The notes below the pieces were generated by a model. It had not been told where the DNA came from, did not search any database, and was given only the letters and a program-made list of their open reading frames with translations. A program made the translations under genes and the position numbers. 64,000 nucleotides of DNA from Pseudeuparius sepicola (taxonomy: Eukaryota > Arthropoda > Insecta > Coleoptera > Anthribidae), in NCBI GenBank assembly GCA_963920635.1, contig OY987299.1, positions 28,350,901 to 28,414,900 on the forward strand. The letters are read 5' to 3'. Below are positions 22,547 to 34,682 of the stretch, in pieces; the stretch's first letter is position 1, and every line of letters starts with the position of its first letter.

Positions 22547-24622
22547 TATATGTAATATTCTTGGTGTGGGTACATTTTTCGATAAATAATACCTACGGCA
22601 AATTTAGGAAAATAGAGCGAACTGCATTGGTTTTCAGTCGAATTTCTGTGGGAATCTTTCGCACAGTGCCGTCTGACAAACGATGATATAGCTTCAATTA
22701 TATGATATAATTTTTCGACAAAAATGTAAACAGACAACTGAATGTGGTGAAGGAAAGCAATCTCTTCTATGACTGGAATCGCTGTTAATAATTCCATTCT
22801 TAAATTTTCATCCTTTGGAAAGCCAAAAGCGAATACAAGTTACAGACGGGTAAAAAATATGCCCGTGTAAAGCATCAAAATTTGCTGGTAAACTTTTCTC
22901 GTGTTAATTTATACACATATATTTCGTTAAAATAGATTATTTTTACCAACTTCCTTCTGGTAAATCTTTTTTTTCAACAAAAAATGCCATGTGAGGAGAA
23001 AATACACGAACGTGTGTTGAAAAGATACGATGTGTGTTGTGTAATTTCAGTGCTAATTATGCATGTTACATCCAGAATATTCCTGACGTTTCACTTAAAT
23101 TACGCATTATTTTTAGTTATCATGTTTACCATCTTTGAGAATTGCTGACTCTTTCCTATAGGTATTCAGATTTCTGCTAACAATAGTTCTTTAATCCAAT
23201 TACACATGTTTTTCTCTAGAAAAGATCCAGAAGCTTGTCTAAGCATTTTGTCTCCCTATAAATACTTCGAAACCCAGAAACCATCATTATTAGACGTTAT
23301 TAGATATTCAGATTCAGTCGGAAGAGTAATTAATCAGCAGTTAGTTCCTACTTCAAGTTACGTTGTGTGCCATTCGACGAGCTAAGATCCCAAACTAGTT
23401 TACAAAGTTAAATCCAATAAATATTCATTTTTTAAAAGTCATTTTACTGGCACCGACGTAAGATGCATGCTTTTTAACACTGTTCGTTTTTAATTTACAC
23501 CGTTCATGTTTTTTAAACACCGCTAGTGTTGTGATCAAGGTCAAAATAATGGCATTCTTGAACTTTCTCCTCCTTCAGTCAGTCTGTAGTTGGATTTCTG
23601 CGCATCGTGCACGACATGCAGACAGAACGTGATCTGTCTGCAGGTCCGAAAGAAAATTAAGTTCTAGTGAAATATAATTCAAAAGACTCTGATGTGTGAT
23701 GCCGTCGAAACTTGTTCGGATGTGCTAACTACAAGTCATGTATTGAATAATTATTGCCTTATATTTAAAAAAAAATGTTTAATAAATAATTCTTTAAACT
23801 ATTCTATAACAATCCTACCACACTAGTGACTCGTATCACAGACCTATATATAGCTTAGCTATATTCCAAATTCTGGCTTTGCATCTAGCGTTCTATTTAA
23901 AAATCCAAGGTTGAAGAATGTATGCATATTGTACTTAAGTAGGTATACCAGATGTGAAGAAACAGTATCTAGAACAGAAAGCACTTCTACATCATGCTAA
24001 GTGTAGTTCTTTTCAAAGTTTCGATTTTTAATTGGGCTATATATTTTAAGAATATTTTATACTTTGAAGATTTTCGGAAAACGCTATTAGGACTATAAAG
24101 ATTTTTCGACAATAACAATATTTCGAAAGTTAGCTACGAACTTTAATCAATTGATTCAATTCATTCCAATACATTTGATTGGATTAGTAATTCTAAAAAT
24201 ATAAAAAATTGCTTTGCGAAAAACCTTTATCGCCGTGGATCACCGAAACAAAGCTACTGTTCGAAAATCGTCAAGAGGGCAATAATACTTAAAATAACCC
24301 AAGGAATAACACCTTGCCATATGTTTACTAAACATCCTGTATAAGGGGAAAAACCGTATTATGAAACACATGTAGTAAAATATGTAGGTACACGGAAAAT
24401 GGTAAATATTACACTAAAGGCCTGTATTGTGCTCCACATACCCGTGTAAATTTCATGTAAAAATTCATTTTTTTTTTTCAAAAACACAAATGGTTAATTT
24501 AACCAGAATCTGTGTGGACTTAGTGTGACAATTTTTAGTGTTTTAATTTTACCCAATTTTATTACTGTGTATAGGCAATAAAAAGCCGGCTTTCGCTATT
24601 GTGTATAAACACAACATAAATA
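22547..24622. other. AT-rich stretch; possible LTR-like promoter/terminator block at about 23250-23460
   Basis: At 23253 CCCTATAAATACTTCG looks like a TATA box. It is followed about 60 bases on by a TCAGATTCAGTCGG initiator-like run and, at about 23412, CAATAAATATTC, a poly(A)-signal-like run. Shortly after comes ACTGGCACCGACGTAAG, which faintly resembles a tRNA primer-binding site after an LTR. No TG..CA ends or target duplication could be fixed and no gag/pol remnant is present, so this is only a suggestion. The rest shows nothing. Confidence 0.25.
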
Positions 24623-25442
24623 CAGGGTGAGTCTGAAATAACTGGCATCCTTTTTTTGGGTAATAGAGATGGTCATTCTGAACCACTTTTCTTAATAATT
24701 TTTTTTTCCTAGCGCCGAGATTTTTCTATAATTCATCCCCTCAAAATCCCCCTCCATGAAAACACGGCACTGGCGCCCTATGCCAACAAATGTAGTAGAA
24801 AATGGTAAATCATCAACTAGTATGTAGTTTGAGACCGAGTTTACGCTATTCTATCCGCTGTGTATTGAATTGAAATGTCGCATAACCTTCAAAAATTCGA
24901 ACAATAACAAGAGTGACCATAATTTATTTAATTTGTTATTAGCTATTAACTACAGTTTACTTACATTATTTACTTCATTCCCGTAGAACAAGAACATAAC
25001 AGAGAACGCCGATCGGGCGTATTTCCAATACACAACAACTCACACAAAACTAGCAAATCACAATCACATAAAAGTGAATTCTGAACAATCCGAAGGCACG
25101 ACCCGACGTGTCGGCACGATTTGTTAATGCGTTTATGTCGTTTTATTTTCTTAATATTGAAATAATAAATCGCAGACATGACCAACAAAACAGGATAATG
25201 ATAAACACAGAACGACAGAACAGTTAAATACTCGGGCAACCGGGACAACCGGGGCACTTCTTCTTCTTCCAATCAAAATGAAAACGATTGTTCGTTTGGC
25301 GTCAGTGCCGTGTCTTCATAGAGGGGACATTTTAGGTGGGTAAATTAGAGAAAAATTTCGGCGATAGGAAAACGAAAAGTTGTTCAGAATGACCATCTCT
25401 CTTACCCAAAAAAAGGATGCCAGTTATTTCAGACTCACCCTG
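24623..25442. mobile_element. 820-bp TA-flanked inverted-repeat element
   Basis: TIRs begin CAGGGTGAGTCTGAAATAAC at both ends and stay similar for about 160 bases; TA flanks at 24621-24622 and 25443-25444. The interior (24790-25290) is not palindromic. It holds a 100-codon minus-strand frame (24970-25272) starting MEEEEVPRLSRLPEYL with a hydrophobic stretch and basic KKIKRHKR, which I do not recognise. It may be the 5' part of a lost transposase gene or chance. Confidence 0.85.
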
Positions 25443-26509
25443 TATAAAGGATATTTGCAAAAAGACACTGTCGCATCAGCACTCCGGGCAGTCTTTTCGC
25501 AAACAGATGCCTCTTCGTAATATTCGTTAACAGGTTAACTTGTTGTCAGTTTCCCAAGTACATGGCTTTGTAACTTAAGTCGGCTTTAACCATTTCCTCA
25601 AATAATATGAAAAATAGTAGTATCTAATCGATGTTTAACGTCGATATGTTTATGTGAACCTTTTGTTACGATCGCGCCCCGTAACTGCCTGCCTGCGAAG
25701 TTTGGCACCTAAAAGTTGCTATAATATATAAAAATGTTCAATGATATATCACTCTAACAAGGTCGACATTCTCGTTAAATAAAATGAAAACTGTCAAATT
25801 AGATTCTATGGGCAATATAAAACTTTTGGCGTCCCGGCGAACAGATGTTCTGCGAAGATACGCGAGACACGTCGCACGAAAGTTACCACGCACGTTTCCC
25901 GACGCCAAGGCCCTGAAATCCCTAATTGGTAATTCATGGAGGCAAGAATATAATCCGGCGAATTCTCGAGTTTTAACACCGACGGTCTCCATTTAATTTT
26001 CCTCATCTGTCACCGACCTCTCCGGGGCGTTCCACGTCTTAATTAGTTGGGGAAGTGCATATCAACAGTTTTACTACGAAATTATGCATGCCTCAACCTT
26101 TGGAAGTAATTTCGAAGTACAAGGTAAGTAAGACAATTAATTTCGGCGGCCCTGGAGCCCCGAGTTCTACTCAGACGGAGATTTGACTTGGTCTGAGGCT
26201 TTGCCAACTCTCGAACTTTATCGGCGGGATTAATTTAAGGATTAATTGGGGCCTTAAAACAAAACAGACAAGTCCCATTCGTCGAGGTAATTTCCTTATG
26301 GGGTGCAAATAATTTTCATTCGGGGAGCTTATTTTCCATTGTTAAATCATCCGCTTTTATGATATCGTCATGTTATGTATGTACCTACAATCACTCCATA
26401 CTGAATCAAACTGCAATTTTTTCCCAAGTTAACCCTCTTCTATTTTCGCTAGTTTTCGAGATCCCTATACTGATCATAAAAAAACTCAATCTATATATCT
26501 GTCCTTATA
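25443..26509. other. Spacer with GC-rich block (about 25640-26330)
   Basis: Frames on both strands at 25738-26006 (66-84 codons) overlap completely and have no recognisable domain. No repeat partner found. It could be unique conserved non-coding DNA. Confidence 0.4.
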
Positions 26510-27020
26510 GGCGCTTTCGGGTATGATGTGTCAAGCTCTGTGTGTTTGAGACTCCGTTTAGCTTGTGTGCCGTTCATACCCGAAGGCTATATAGGATCCA
26601 GTTATTATTTTTGTTTTATGTCTATGAACTAACCTTAAATTTACGTTGCAAATGCTATAATTTGAAAATAGAAATGGTTGATAGTGAAGTTATGGTAATT
26701 TATATTTTTCGTTAATTAGCATTGACTCCGCAAGATAATCAAGCGAAGGTCCATGAAACATCAAACTGACAATCAATGATTCTACTGCGCAACTCGGAGC
26801 GTCACGTACCTAATAAACGGCTGGTGCTCGAGGGGGCAGGGGGGATGAAAAAAGAGCAACTCTGGAGCATCAAGCTCAAGCATACCCGAAAGAATGAAAT
26901 GGGAGTGGAGTACTCCTGAGTAGCTCTGGAGCGTGCTCTAAGTGTAATACCCGAAAGCGACTCTTGTCTGGTACGTATAAAAACGTAAACAGCGTCACCA
27001 ACTGACAGCAAGCCCATGCA
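26510..27020. repeat. Cluster of ATACCCGAAAG motifs with a hairpin
   Basis: CTTTCGGGTATGA (26514-26526) is mirrored by TTCATACCCGAAGGC (26572-26586), a hairpin with about 45 bases of loop. The motif recurs at about 26882 and 26948, each preceded by a TCTGGAGC..GCTC-like segment, giving an imperfect direct repeat of about 66 bases. Family and function unknown. Confidence 0.5.
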
Positions 27021-28481
27021 TGTGCTTTGGTTTCGGTGTAGCTAATTGACTTCGTAGATGACAATAAGGCGGCAGCAATTTATACTTATATGAGTAGGTA
27101 TATATGCGGGATGACATTTTAATTACATTCATATATCAAATAACACATTCCTCCGATACTAAATAATCTGTGGATGTATGCGAAAAACGAAGCACGTTTA
27201 TTACACGAAACTGAACCTATTATCATCCCTTCTGTTTTATTTGCAACTCGGCGACAAGTTAAATTATTGTAGGATCCTCTGGCGAGAAGTGAAAACAGTC
27301 GTTGGCTGTTTTGGTGTATCGTGCTGGATTTAAAATAAATTCATCCCGGTATGATAGCTTAACAACTTTATGCACATACATATTTTAAGAGGAATTCCGC
27401 GTGGTCTTTCTGTTTACCGTGGCTAAGTGGATGAATTATGGCGGGCATTTGCGCCGTGCGGCGGAAATGCATGATTCCAAATTTAACTACATATTTCCAG
27501 GGTGTTTAATGTATTATGGGCTATGCGCCTATTTAGCAAATATGAAACTAATCTAAATTTCTGGATGCATTTTTTAATTTCGAAATTCACAGAATTTCTT
27601 ATAAATATGTATATTCAGGATGTCATACATACAATTTTTGTTATTATATCGAAGTATGGATTTTAATGGTTAAAAAAAATTATTCCAAGCAAAAAAACAC
27701 GGATCCCATTACGGTCCAATATGGTTCATATGTAGCGTATTTTTAACAATTATTCCTCTAAAAATATAGGTACATTTTACATAAAATTTACAAGTTTTAC
27801 AAATTATTTTTTTAAGGATTTCGTCAAATGATTAAAAAAATAGTAATGATACACTCACCTGTTGGAATTGAGTCAGTAAAAATAAACTAAAGACTTAAAA
27901 ATATAAAATACCTATACATAAAAAGTGATTTTTTCAGAAAGTGCATATAGGGTCTTTTTTCATCAACAAAGTTGCCATACAGGCCACCCATGAAAATAAA
28001 GTGTTGTAACTTTATATATTATATTTAAAAAGTTTTATATTATATTTAAAAAGTAATGTAAAATTTTTTTTTCAACAATTTAGAAACTAAATATTAGGTA
28101 TATCAGTTTTAAAGTTTTGAATTATTTGAATTTGGGCTCTCTTGGGGTAAAATATTAAATTATTTAGAAAAAAAATTAAGGATGCAATTTTTATAAAGTA
28201 AAATGTCCTATTTAATTTGATGTGCCACACTTGCCTGAGCTATATTTACTATAAAAATTCGAGAAAAATTATTGTTAATATTTGGCCTAGTCGTTTTTCA
28301 AAATTTGAAAACAGCCATTTAATCGCCTGTACTTGAAAATAGAGGATGTTAAAATTGAATTTAAAAAAACGATTTTGTTTCTTATGGAAACACATTTTTT
28401 GTGGAAAAAGAAAATGAACAGAATGCGCGGTTGATGCTCAATAAGACTCCAACTTTTTTCTTCGTAATATTTAAAGGAATA
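27021..28481. other. AT-rich stretch, nothing recognised
   Basis: No feature supported; several isolated end-like motifs (for example CAGGGTGTTTAATG near 27500) lack partners. Confidence 0.45.
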
Positions 28482-28780
28482 AGAATAGAATAGAATAGAA
28501 TAGAATAGAATAGAATAGAATAGAATAGAATAGAATAGAATAGAATAGAATAGAATAGAATAGAATAGAATAGAATAGAATAGAATAGAATAGAATAGAA
28601 TAGAATAGAATAGAATAGAATAGAATAGAATAGAATAGAATAGAATAGAATAGAATAGAATAGAATATAATAGAATAGAATAGAATAGAATAGAATAGAA
28701 TAGAATAGAATAGAATAGAATAGAATAGAATAGAATAGAATAGAATAGAATAGAATAGAATATAATAGAATAGAATAGAA
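28482..28780. repeat. TAGAA pentanucleotide microsatellite, about 60 units
   Basis: Uninterrupted TAGAA units with only two visible variants (TATAA near 28666 and 28761). It lies exactly where the 3' end of the adjacent minus-strand LINE is expected: on that strand it reads (TTCTA)n directly after AAATAAAG. It is best read as the LINE's simple-repeat tail. Confidence 0.95.
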
Positions 28781-29359
28781 CTTTATTTAAATAGAAACAA
28801 TTCTAATCTACAAACATACATATACTTGTTGACCAAAAGTCAAATAGTCAAATAAGTGTCGTTCATCCAACTATGATAAATTCCATTTTACATCGTCAGT
28901 GACAATATTTTGCATAAAGAAGTTCGACAATTGTTTCAGAGACACGCATACCCCAGCCTTAATCGATTTTTTTAACTTGAGTTTAAGCATGGTAATAGTG
29001 CTACAATTTTTAATCTCACTGGGCAACTCATTGTACTGCAGTAAACCTCTATGCATAACAGAATTCTGTGTTTAGTTTGTTAAAGAGACAGAGAAATTAT
29101 TTGACGTTCTCGTGTTGTAGCTATGGATATCATTATGGAAAACAATGAATTCTTGGAAATATCTTGGTGCTCTGCCAATAACAATTTTAAATATAAAGAC
29201 CATACTAAAGTAATAGAGTCTATCCTCAACTCTCAACCAATCCAGGGATTCGATAATGAGATTTATCAGTGTAAGTCTATTGCATCTCAGTATGATTCGC
29301 ATACCTCTATTCTGCAATTTTTGCAGTTCCGAGAGGCAATAAGTATTCATTGAGATCAT
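28781..29359 (-). mobile_element. 5'-truncated LINE (jockey/CR1-like) 3' end
   Basis: The minus strand encodes the region after the reverse transcriptase core: LSELQKLQNRGMRIILRCNR, a DWLRVEDRLYYFS segment, APRYFQEF, DIHSYNTRTSNNF. Then a single in-frame stop (29072-29074) is followed by RGLLQYNELPSEIKNCSTI and the C-terminal basic tail to a stop at 28871. This is the usual C-terminal arrangement of jockey/CR1/L2-type LINE ORF2. It is truncated at about 29355. An AATAAA-like signal and the (TTCTA)n tail follow. Non-functional. Confidence 0.85.
28871..29359 (-). pseudogene. LINE ORF2 C-terminal fragment with one nonsense codon
   Basis: Two open parts (29359-29072 and 29071-28871) are in the same frame, separated by TAA. 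Conserved blocks are QNRxxRIILRCNR, HSYNTR and RGLxxYNxLPxEIKN. Only the post-RT region is present, about 160 codons; no endonuclease or YxDD motif. Confidence 0.85.
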
Positions 29360-29810
29360 AATTCCTTAGAATCTGCATTGATTTTGAATATTTTGCTATT
29401 TTTGTAGAATCTGCATTAAGGATTTGAATTAAGAGGTATTGCAACTTATTTGGCTTTTTATTAAGACTTTTTAGTTAATATTAGTTAGGATTAGCCCCGT
29501 TAACAAGAAATTCTGATTTTTTTTAAATATCAAGCTCAAATTTGGCATGTGTTTTTCTAGCAACACCATCTCCTAATCTGCCTTACCTAAAATGAGAAAT
29601 TAAAAGATTTAGGGATTTTGTAAACATTGCCTTCCCCAGACATCTTACTACGTACGCCTTTGAGCTTAAAACAATGAATTTCTCAAAAATTAGGTTAAGC
29701 AAATTACAAGATTGTGCTCTTTGAATTACTTTGCCTAATAAGCTCATTTTTCCCGATTTGTAAAAAAAATATATAACAGCAACTAAATTCCATATTCGTT
29801 ATAAAAAATG
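29360..29810. other. AT-rich, nothing recognised
   Basis: A short direct repeat TAGAATCTGCATT occurs at about 29369 and 29406. No gene. Confidence 0.4.
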
Positions 29811-29928
29811 TTGAGCTTCAGTGCCTTGGCCTCGGTACACAAATAACTATCTTATAATAAACAAATCTGTGCCAAATTTCGACTAAATATCTTAAAAATA
29901 CAGATTTTTTTTGTTCAAGTTAACACCC
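29811..29928. mobile_element. Fragment sharing the centre motif of the 57064 palindrome
   Basis: GAGCTTCAGTGCCTTGG followed by CACAAATAACTAT matches 31188-31225 and the right half of the palindrome centre at 57406-57440. It ends near AACACCCTTTATT, a decayed CACCCTGTA terminus. Confidence 0.5.
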
Positions 29929-31135
29929 TTTATTTTGAAGTACAGGAGTACAAATGAAAAAATGGCGTAATAATACTTTTTCTAACACCTTGTATTTCGT
30001 TACGTTCCAAAATTTTTGCCAAAATGGCGATCATATCATCAGGACTGAGTTCTCCGTTTTGGAAATTGTTGTGAATAAAAACATATTGTTCAGAATATTA
30101 TGTATGTGTTTATCATGAGAAATATTGTATAATGAAACTAAAGATGTCGATTCTAACGAATACATATGTATATCTAGTCTATATAAAATCACAACAAGTT
30201 TCTGTGGCAGTGGAGGCACGTAGCAACACCCTCCGCTCACGCCCAGTAATTATGTCTCTCAGACTAAATGCAAACCGTGCAAACCTGGGGTCGTCGTTTC
30301 CGGGGAGAATTAACCATGTTTTATCAGGAGAGGCAGGTAGCTGGGGAGCAGACTAATAGAGTATTTAAATAGGAAGACAAAGGAATGTCTGAAGCTTTGC
30401 TCTCTGAGCTCAAATCATATTAGGCTCTCACATAACGAACAAAAACAAAAGAAGAATTGTTAAGGAGCTTACGGAATTGGTTAAATTAAAACCAGGTTAG
30501 AAATGCGACTTTTGCAACAGAGGTTCAGAAATTACATTGATGTATACCAAATCAGTACAAGCTTTTGAATAAGAACGTTCTATTTTTAATTTATAATGAC
30601 CTACTTCAACGTAAACTATTAAATATCATATCAACTCTTCTCCTTTCAGTAGTGTTGAGAGGCGATTTTTTTTACATCGGAATGTTTTCCATTTTGGAAG
30701 AAAATCGGATAAGAAAAATATATATACTTGAAATCGGCAGTAAAGGTGTCCCTAAATCGTCATTAAAAGCTCAGAAATCGGCACTGAAGTAACCCATTAT
30801 TGTATGATTTTTTCAATAAGTAGGCCTTGGCGAGATGTAGACATCAAAAGTCAGACGCAGAGCCATCGCCCGTCAAAAGTGACCAAATATTCAAAACCCG
30901 GCCACAAAAGGCCCATTTGCGAAATTGTTACCTATAGCAGCGCAATCTTTCAGTATAAATATTTTAGTAGGTTTGAATATCAATAGATTTGTTATGGAGG
31001 CTGCACAACAAGCACCAGTTTGGTTTTTCTGTTGGAAGCCGCCGTGTCTTTGTCATACTTGACCTAGGTAGAAGCGATCGTCAAAGTCAAGCAACGCCGC
31101 GCGTAGTCGGTAATAAGTACCTATCTTGGCACTGA
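29929..31135. other. No recognised feature
   Basis: Moderately AT-rich. No coding, RNA or repeat feature supported; frames up to 75 codons lack domains. Confidence 0.4.
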
Positions 31136-31535
31136 AGTTCTTTTTATGACTCGTGGTTTATTACTAAATTCCACATGAGTCATAAAAAGTTGAACTTCAG
31201 TGCCTTGGAACATAAATAACTATTTTAGCCGGCTAAAAACGTTTTTGTCCAATATTTGGAAAGACCTCCATTTTTAGCAAAAATACGGCAAAGACATTAT
31301 TTAAAAATGTGCCAATTTTAGATGATTTTGGCAAATTTTGGCAAATTTTTTAAATAATCCGTCTAAAAAATAGGTAAAAATTATTAGTATTTAAGAACAC
31401 GGAAAGCTAAACGCCGGTAGCTTCAGTTTATTGCGTTTTATATTTTCATACTGGGTTCAAAACTTTAAATTGATATTATTTGTAGTTTTTGAGATATCAT
31501 TAAAAAACGGTTTAAAAATAAATTTTAACACCCTG
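31136..31535. mobile_element. Half of a palindromic TA-flanked element
   Basis: It begins with a small foldback (GGCACTGAAGTTC .. TTTTTATGACTC .. GAGTCATAAAAAG .. GAACTTCAGTGCC, 31134-31205) and ends AACACCCTG with TA at 31536-31537. The foldback centre matches that of the 57064-57706 palindrome. The left arm beyond the hairpin is missing. Confidence 0.6.
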
Positions 31536-32309
31536 TATCCTTTTATTAAGCATTTCCGGACCCATGTTCCATATGAAATTTTTTGCTCAAAATCAAATTT
31601 TCTATCGTTTATTTCAGAATTGTGGTTTACGACTCGGGCACCATGTATATTTTTTAATAAGAAACAAGGAGTTTTTGCAGTATAAACTTTCGGTTAGACT
31701 CTTTAGAAAAGTTCCACAAACTTACACCTAACGAAAAAATTATTGGAAAACGTGCGAAATTAAATCCTTCTTGTTTAGCAGATTTTGCGCAAAGATGCGT
31801 TTTTTTAACTCGAAATAATATTTTAGTGGGATTCTTTACGTAAAATCTTTTTTCCTGCTCCCTATCCCGTAAGTACACTTTACATAGTGGCAAAGAAAGC
31901 TTAAAAGCACATTAATTAGTAAAACACCCTGTAATATCCAAAAATATTGGCCTAACCACACAAGTTTATTAATAAAAATTACTCCATTCTGATGAGTGGG
32001 TCGTTATCATTCTTCTGCCTTTCCTTATTGTCTATCAAAAAATTTCGGGGATTTTTCATGAAAACTTTAACTTAAATTAAAAAATAAAAATTGCAATGAA
32101 ATGGAAATGAAGTCGCCTATCTAAAAATGCAGTTTTTTTCTTAAATTAATGGACCCTCCTCCCCTCTAATCTTGCGTCAATTTTAATAGGTTTCACAACA
32201 ATCGTTTTACAAACTGGTTTTGATCATAAAGAACACGAATTATACCAAAGAAAAATTAATAATATCAACGTTTCTCTGGCGTCAAATAAAAGAAAAAATT
32301 TGACAGGCA
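31536..32309. other. No recognised gene; lone CACCCTGTA end at about 31924
   Basis: AAAACACCCTGTAATATCC at 31920 looks like a further element terminus with no partner found. Otherwise AT-rich and featureless. Confidence 0.35.
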
Positions 32310-32315
32310 CCTCGC

Positions 32316-32392
32316 TACCGCTAGAGTGAGAGAACGCGATTAGTAATTCGTAGATCCAGGGTTCAAATCCCATACGAAGCTCAGCATTTTTT
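32316..32392 (+). tRNA. tRNA-derived fragment (SINE head or tRNA pseudogene, Thr-AGT-like)
   Basis: A B box, GGGTTCAAATCCC, is preceded by AGATCC and by an ACGCGATTAGTAATTCGT segment that can be folded as an anticodon arm with AGT in the loop. An A-box-like GCTAGAGTGAGAGAAC lies upstream at the right spacing. Acceptor and T stems pair poorly, so it is not a functional tRNA. It may head a SINE, since an AT-rich tail follows. Confidence 0.35.
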
Positions 32393-32889
32393 ATTTATTT
32401 TTTTATTATCGCTGAATTCTGCCTCTTATATTTATCACTGATTATCACTTTTATTAATTGAACAAAGGTTATTTTGAAGATCATTATTACTCACAATCTA
32501 CTCCATATGTATTTAGAGCTATATTCAAAGTATAGCTATAACCTGAAATTGTCGGTAGCAGGAAAAATTTAATACATTGCTCGATGTGTAAGCTCTTTTT
32601 TTGGTGTCGGAGGTTTTTAAGGACCGGGGCAACGCTCGCGTAATTATTTTTTTAGTATTTGTTAATAAAACAAATCGTTCCTCCAATGTCAAACCAAGAG
32701 AATGCACGGGACCTTCAAAGAGCGCGTGCTCAGGTTAAATGATCCCTTAGTGGCCGGGTTGTGAATATGTGAGCTTTTAATGACGATTAAATTTATTACC
32801 GATTACTATTCTGTATTACTGAAATGAAAACGAACGACCCAGCATCCAGTTAATGCTGAAAATCATATCTTAAGATACTATAGTGCGTT
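32393..32889. other. No recognised feature
   Basis: AT-rich; nothing supported. Confidence 0.4.
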
Positions 32890-33030
32890 TACGGTGTGCC
32901 CCAAGGTTCTATTTTGGGACCGTTTTCATTTGTTCTCTTAAGCGATTTTTTGGGTATTATCGTAGACGAACAACTGAATGTGAAAGTTACAAAAGTTCAA
33001 AATCGACGTATATTATGCGATGTAAAGTCG
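32890..33030 (+). pseudogene. LINE reverse transcriptase fragment with internal deletion
   Basis: The plus strand reads YGVPQGSILGPFSFVLL, the RT motif (GxPQGSxLGP) of jockey/CR1-type LINEs. It is then joined after a few residues to FLGIIVDEQLN, normally about 100 residues further on (KFLGVxxDxxLxW). The catalytic YxDD part is therefore deleted. The frame fades by about 33030. A dead relic not obviously connected to the LINE at 28.8 kb. Confidence 0.75.
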
Positions 33031-33430
33031 AAGGGCGGGGGCACACGGGCAACATCAAAGACACATTACCTCTCCTCCTTCACCGGTGATACAAACGCCT
33101 TGTAAACCAGAGCTCGATAAAGTTCTATCGTCCCAAACCTCCGTCGAACAACGCACCGGCGTCTCTGATGGCCGTGGCCCCATAACGGCCCCGGTTCAAT
33201 CCACGGCCGATCCACCTAAGATCCACCCGGCCCGTTCCGGCCCATTGTACCGGCCGGAATAACAATCTGGGGGCCATCGGCGCAATTACAATAATAAAGG
33301 ATCGGCCGAAGAAGGGGGATTCCGAGGGTCCGTCCAAAAACTCGAGGGGCTTATCGGGCGGATCTGGAAAGGGACACTGGGAAGCGGGTTGTTAAATGGT
33401 TGTTTGCATTTTTTGGGGGGCCGACTTAGT
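33031..33430. other. GC-rich block, no gene recognised
   Basis: Strongly GC/CpG-rich; frames of 70-86 codons on the minus strand show no domain. No second copy found. Confidence 0.4.
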
Positions 33431-33435
33431 GTTTC

Positions 33436-33555
33436 ACAAGACTCTTGCAAATTTCTTGTTCTTGCTGCAAGAACAAGACAAGAAATAATTCTGCAGGACT
33501 CTTGCAATTTTGCAAGAAATCTTGCCGAAAGCAAGAAATCTTGCAAAAATCACTA
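33436..33555. repeat. CTTGCAAGAAATCTTGC-type local palindromic repeat cluster
   Basis: CTTGC and GCAAG words recur about a dozen times in 120 bases. They include a perfect inverted repeat at 33455-33477 (CTTGTTCTTGC, one base, GCAAGAACAAG). Not seen elsewhere in the window. Confidence 0.7.
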
Positions 33556-33937
33556 GATGTCTGTAATTATAATTTCTGTAGAACTTTAATAAGAAAAATA
33601 ATTAATGTAGGTGACGATAATACTGATTTTTAAAAAAATGAGCAAAAATATAAACGTTTATTTAAGGATAATTACTGTACTGGTATATTATCCAGTAAAA
33701 ATATTTTATTTACAATACTCTCCTAGTAAGTAATACTAATCCATGTTTCCAGGCATTACAGGTACTCAAAAAGAAATTGATAATTATTAAAGGTATTACC
33801 CTGCTTTCACGACAGGAAATGCATACTTCCCGACTCCCGACAAACAAAATCCTTCTAATTTTAAGTCTTATAAATTCATCAAATTAATAGGATGTACTAT
33901 TGAATTAATCCACTATAGTGGATTAATTTATTTTATA
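33556..33937. other. No recognised gene; small hairpin near 33905
   Basis: AATTAATCCACTATAGTGGA TTAATT at about 33903-33928 is a perfect palindrome just before the next element. Otherwise featureless AT-rich DNA. Confidence 0.4.
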
Positions 33938-34682
33938 CAGGGTTAACTATGACTTAGTACAAAAAATTTTACCACGTGCGCAGGGTGGCTTAAGAAAACA
34001 TAGAAAAATATTTTTAGATTTTTTTACGATCTTTTAAAAAAGGGTAAAACCCCTATTTTCCCTGTAAATCTCCGCCTCGAGGCCAACGATAAAGACAGGC
34101 CACGGCGCTAACGCATAATCGCGTAGTCACGTGACCAACTTAGTGCTATATAATGAAAGGCATTTTTGGAGATAAGTAGAAAAAACAAATTTCGTAACAA
34201 TTTGGCAAGTTTTCTTTCATCTATTACATTATTGGTTTTGTGCATCCAAGCTTTCTCTAATTGTTTTTTCAAAATTTTCAACCTGCCTCAGCTGTTTTAG
34301 GCTGAGAGTTAAACGGCACTGCACTCACAATATTTTGGTACATTCTCAAAAATTGTTGGGACATCACCTTCCTTTAGCTTAGGTGATATTCTCTATAGGT
34401 ATTTTCCTCCCACAACACATTTGTCTTATAATTGTTGCACTTTCTTGAAAATGTGTTAGCCACACATACTTAAGGGTTTTTTAGAAATTAAATCTAAAGT
34501 TGGGATTTGACGAATCCATTTTTGGCGGAAATTATCTTACCGAGGCAAAACAAATGTTTGTTGTGGCGACACTTTCTTCCTGGCTTTTGTAATTTGTATA
34601 AATATAATATAAACAGACCCAATATTTGGTATTTAGTTTATTTTTTACGAAATAAAAATGAAACTAACCTCAGTAGGTATAC

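Noticed and set aside
22360..22797. 145-codon minus-strand frame
   Set aside because: Crosses the TIR of a MITE and flanking DNA; no domain.
28482..28780. TAGAA array as a CRISPR or satellite
   Set aside because: Pentamer microsatellite without spacers, attached to a LINE 3' end.
31988..32030. CTGATGA at 31989 as a second hammerhead
   Set aside because: No stem II followed by GAAA and no flanking complementarity.
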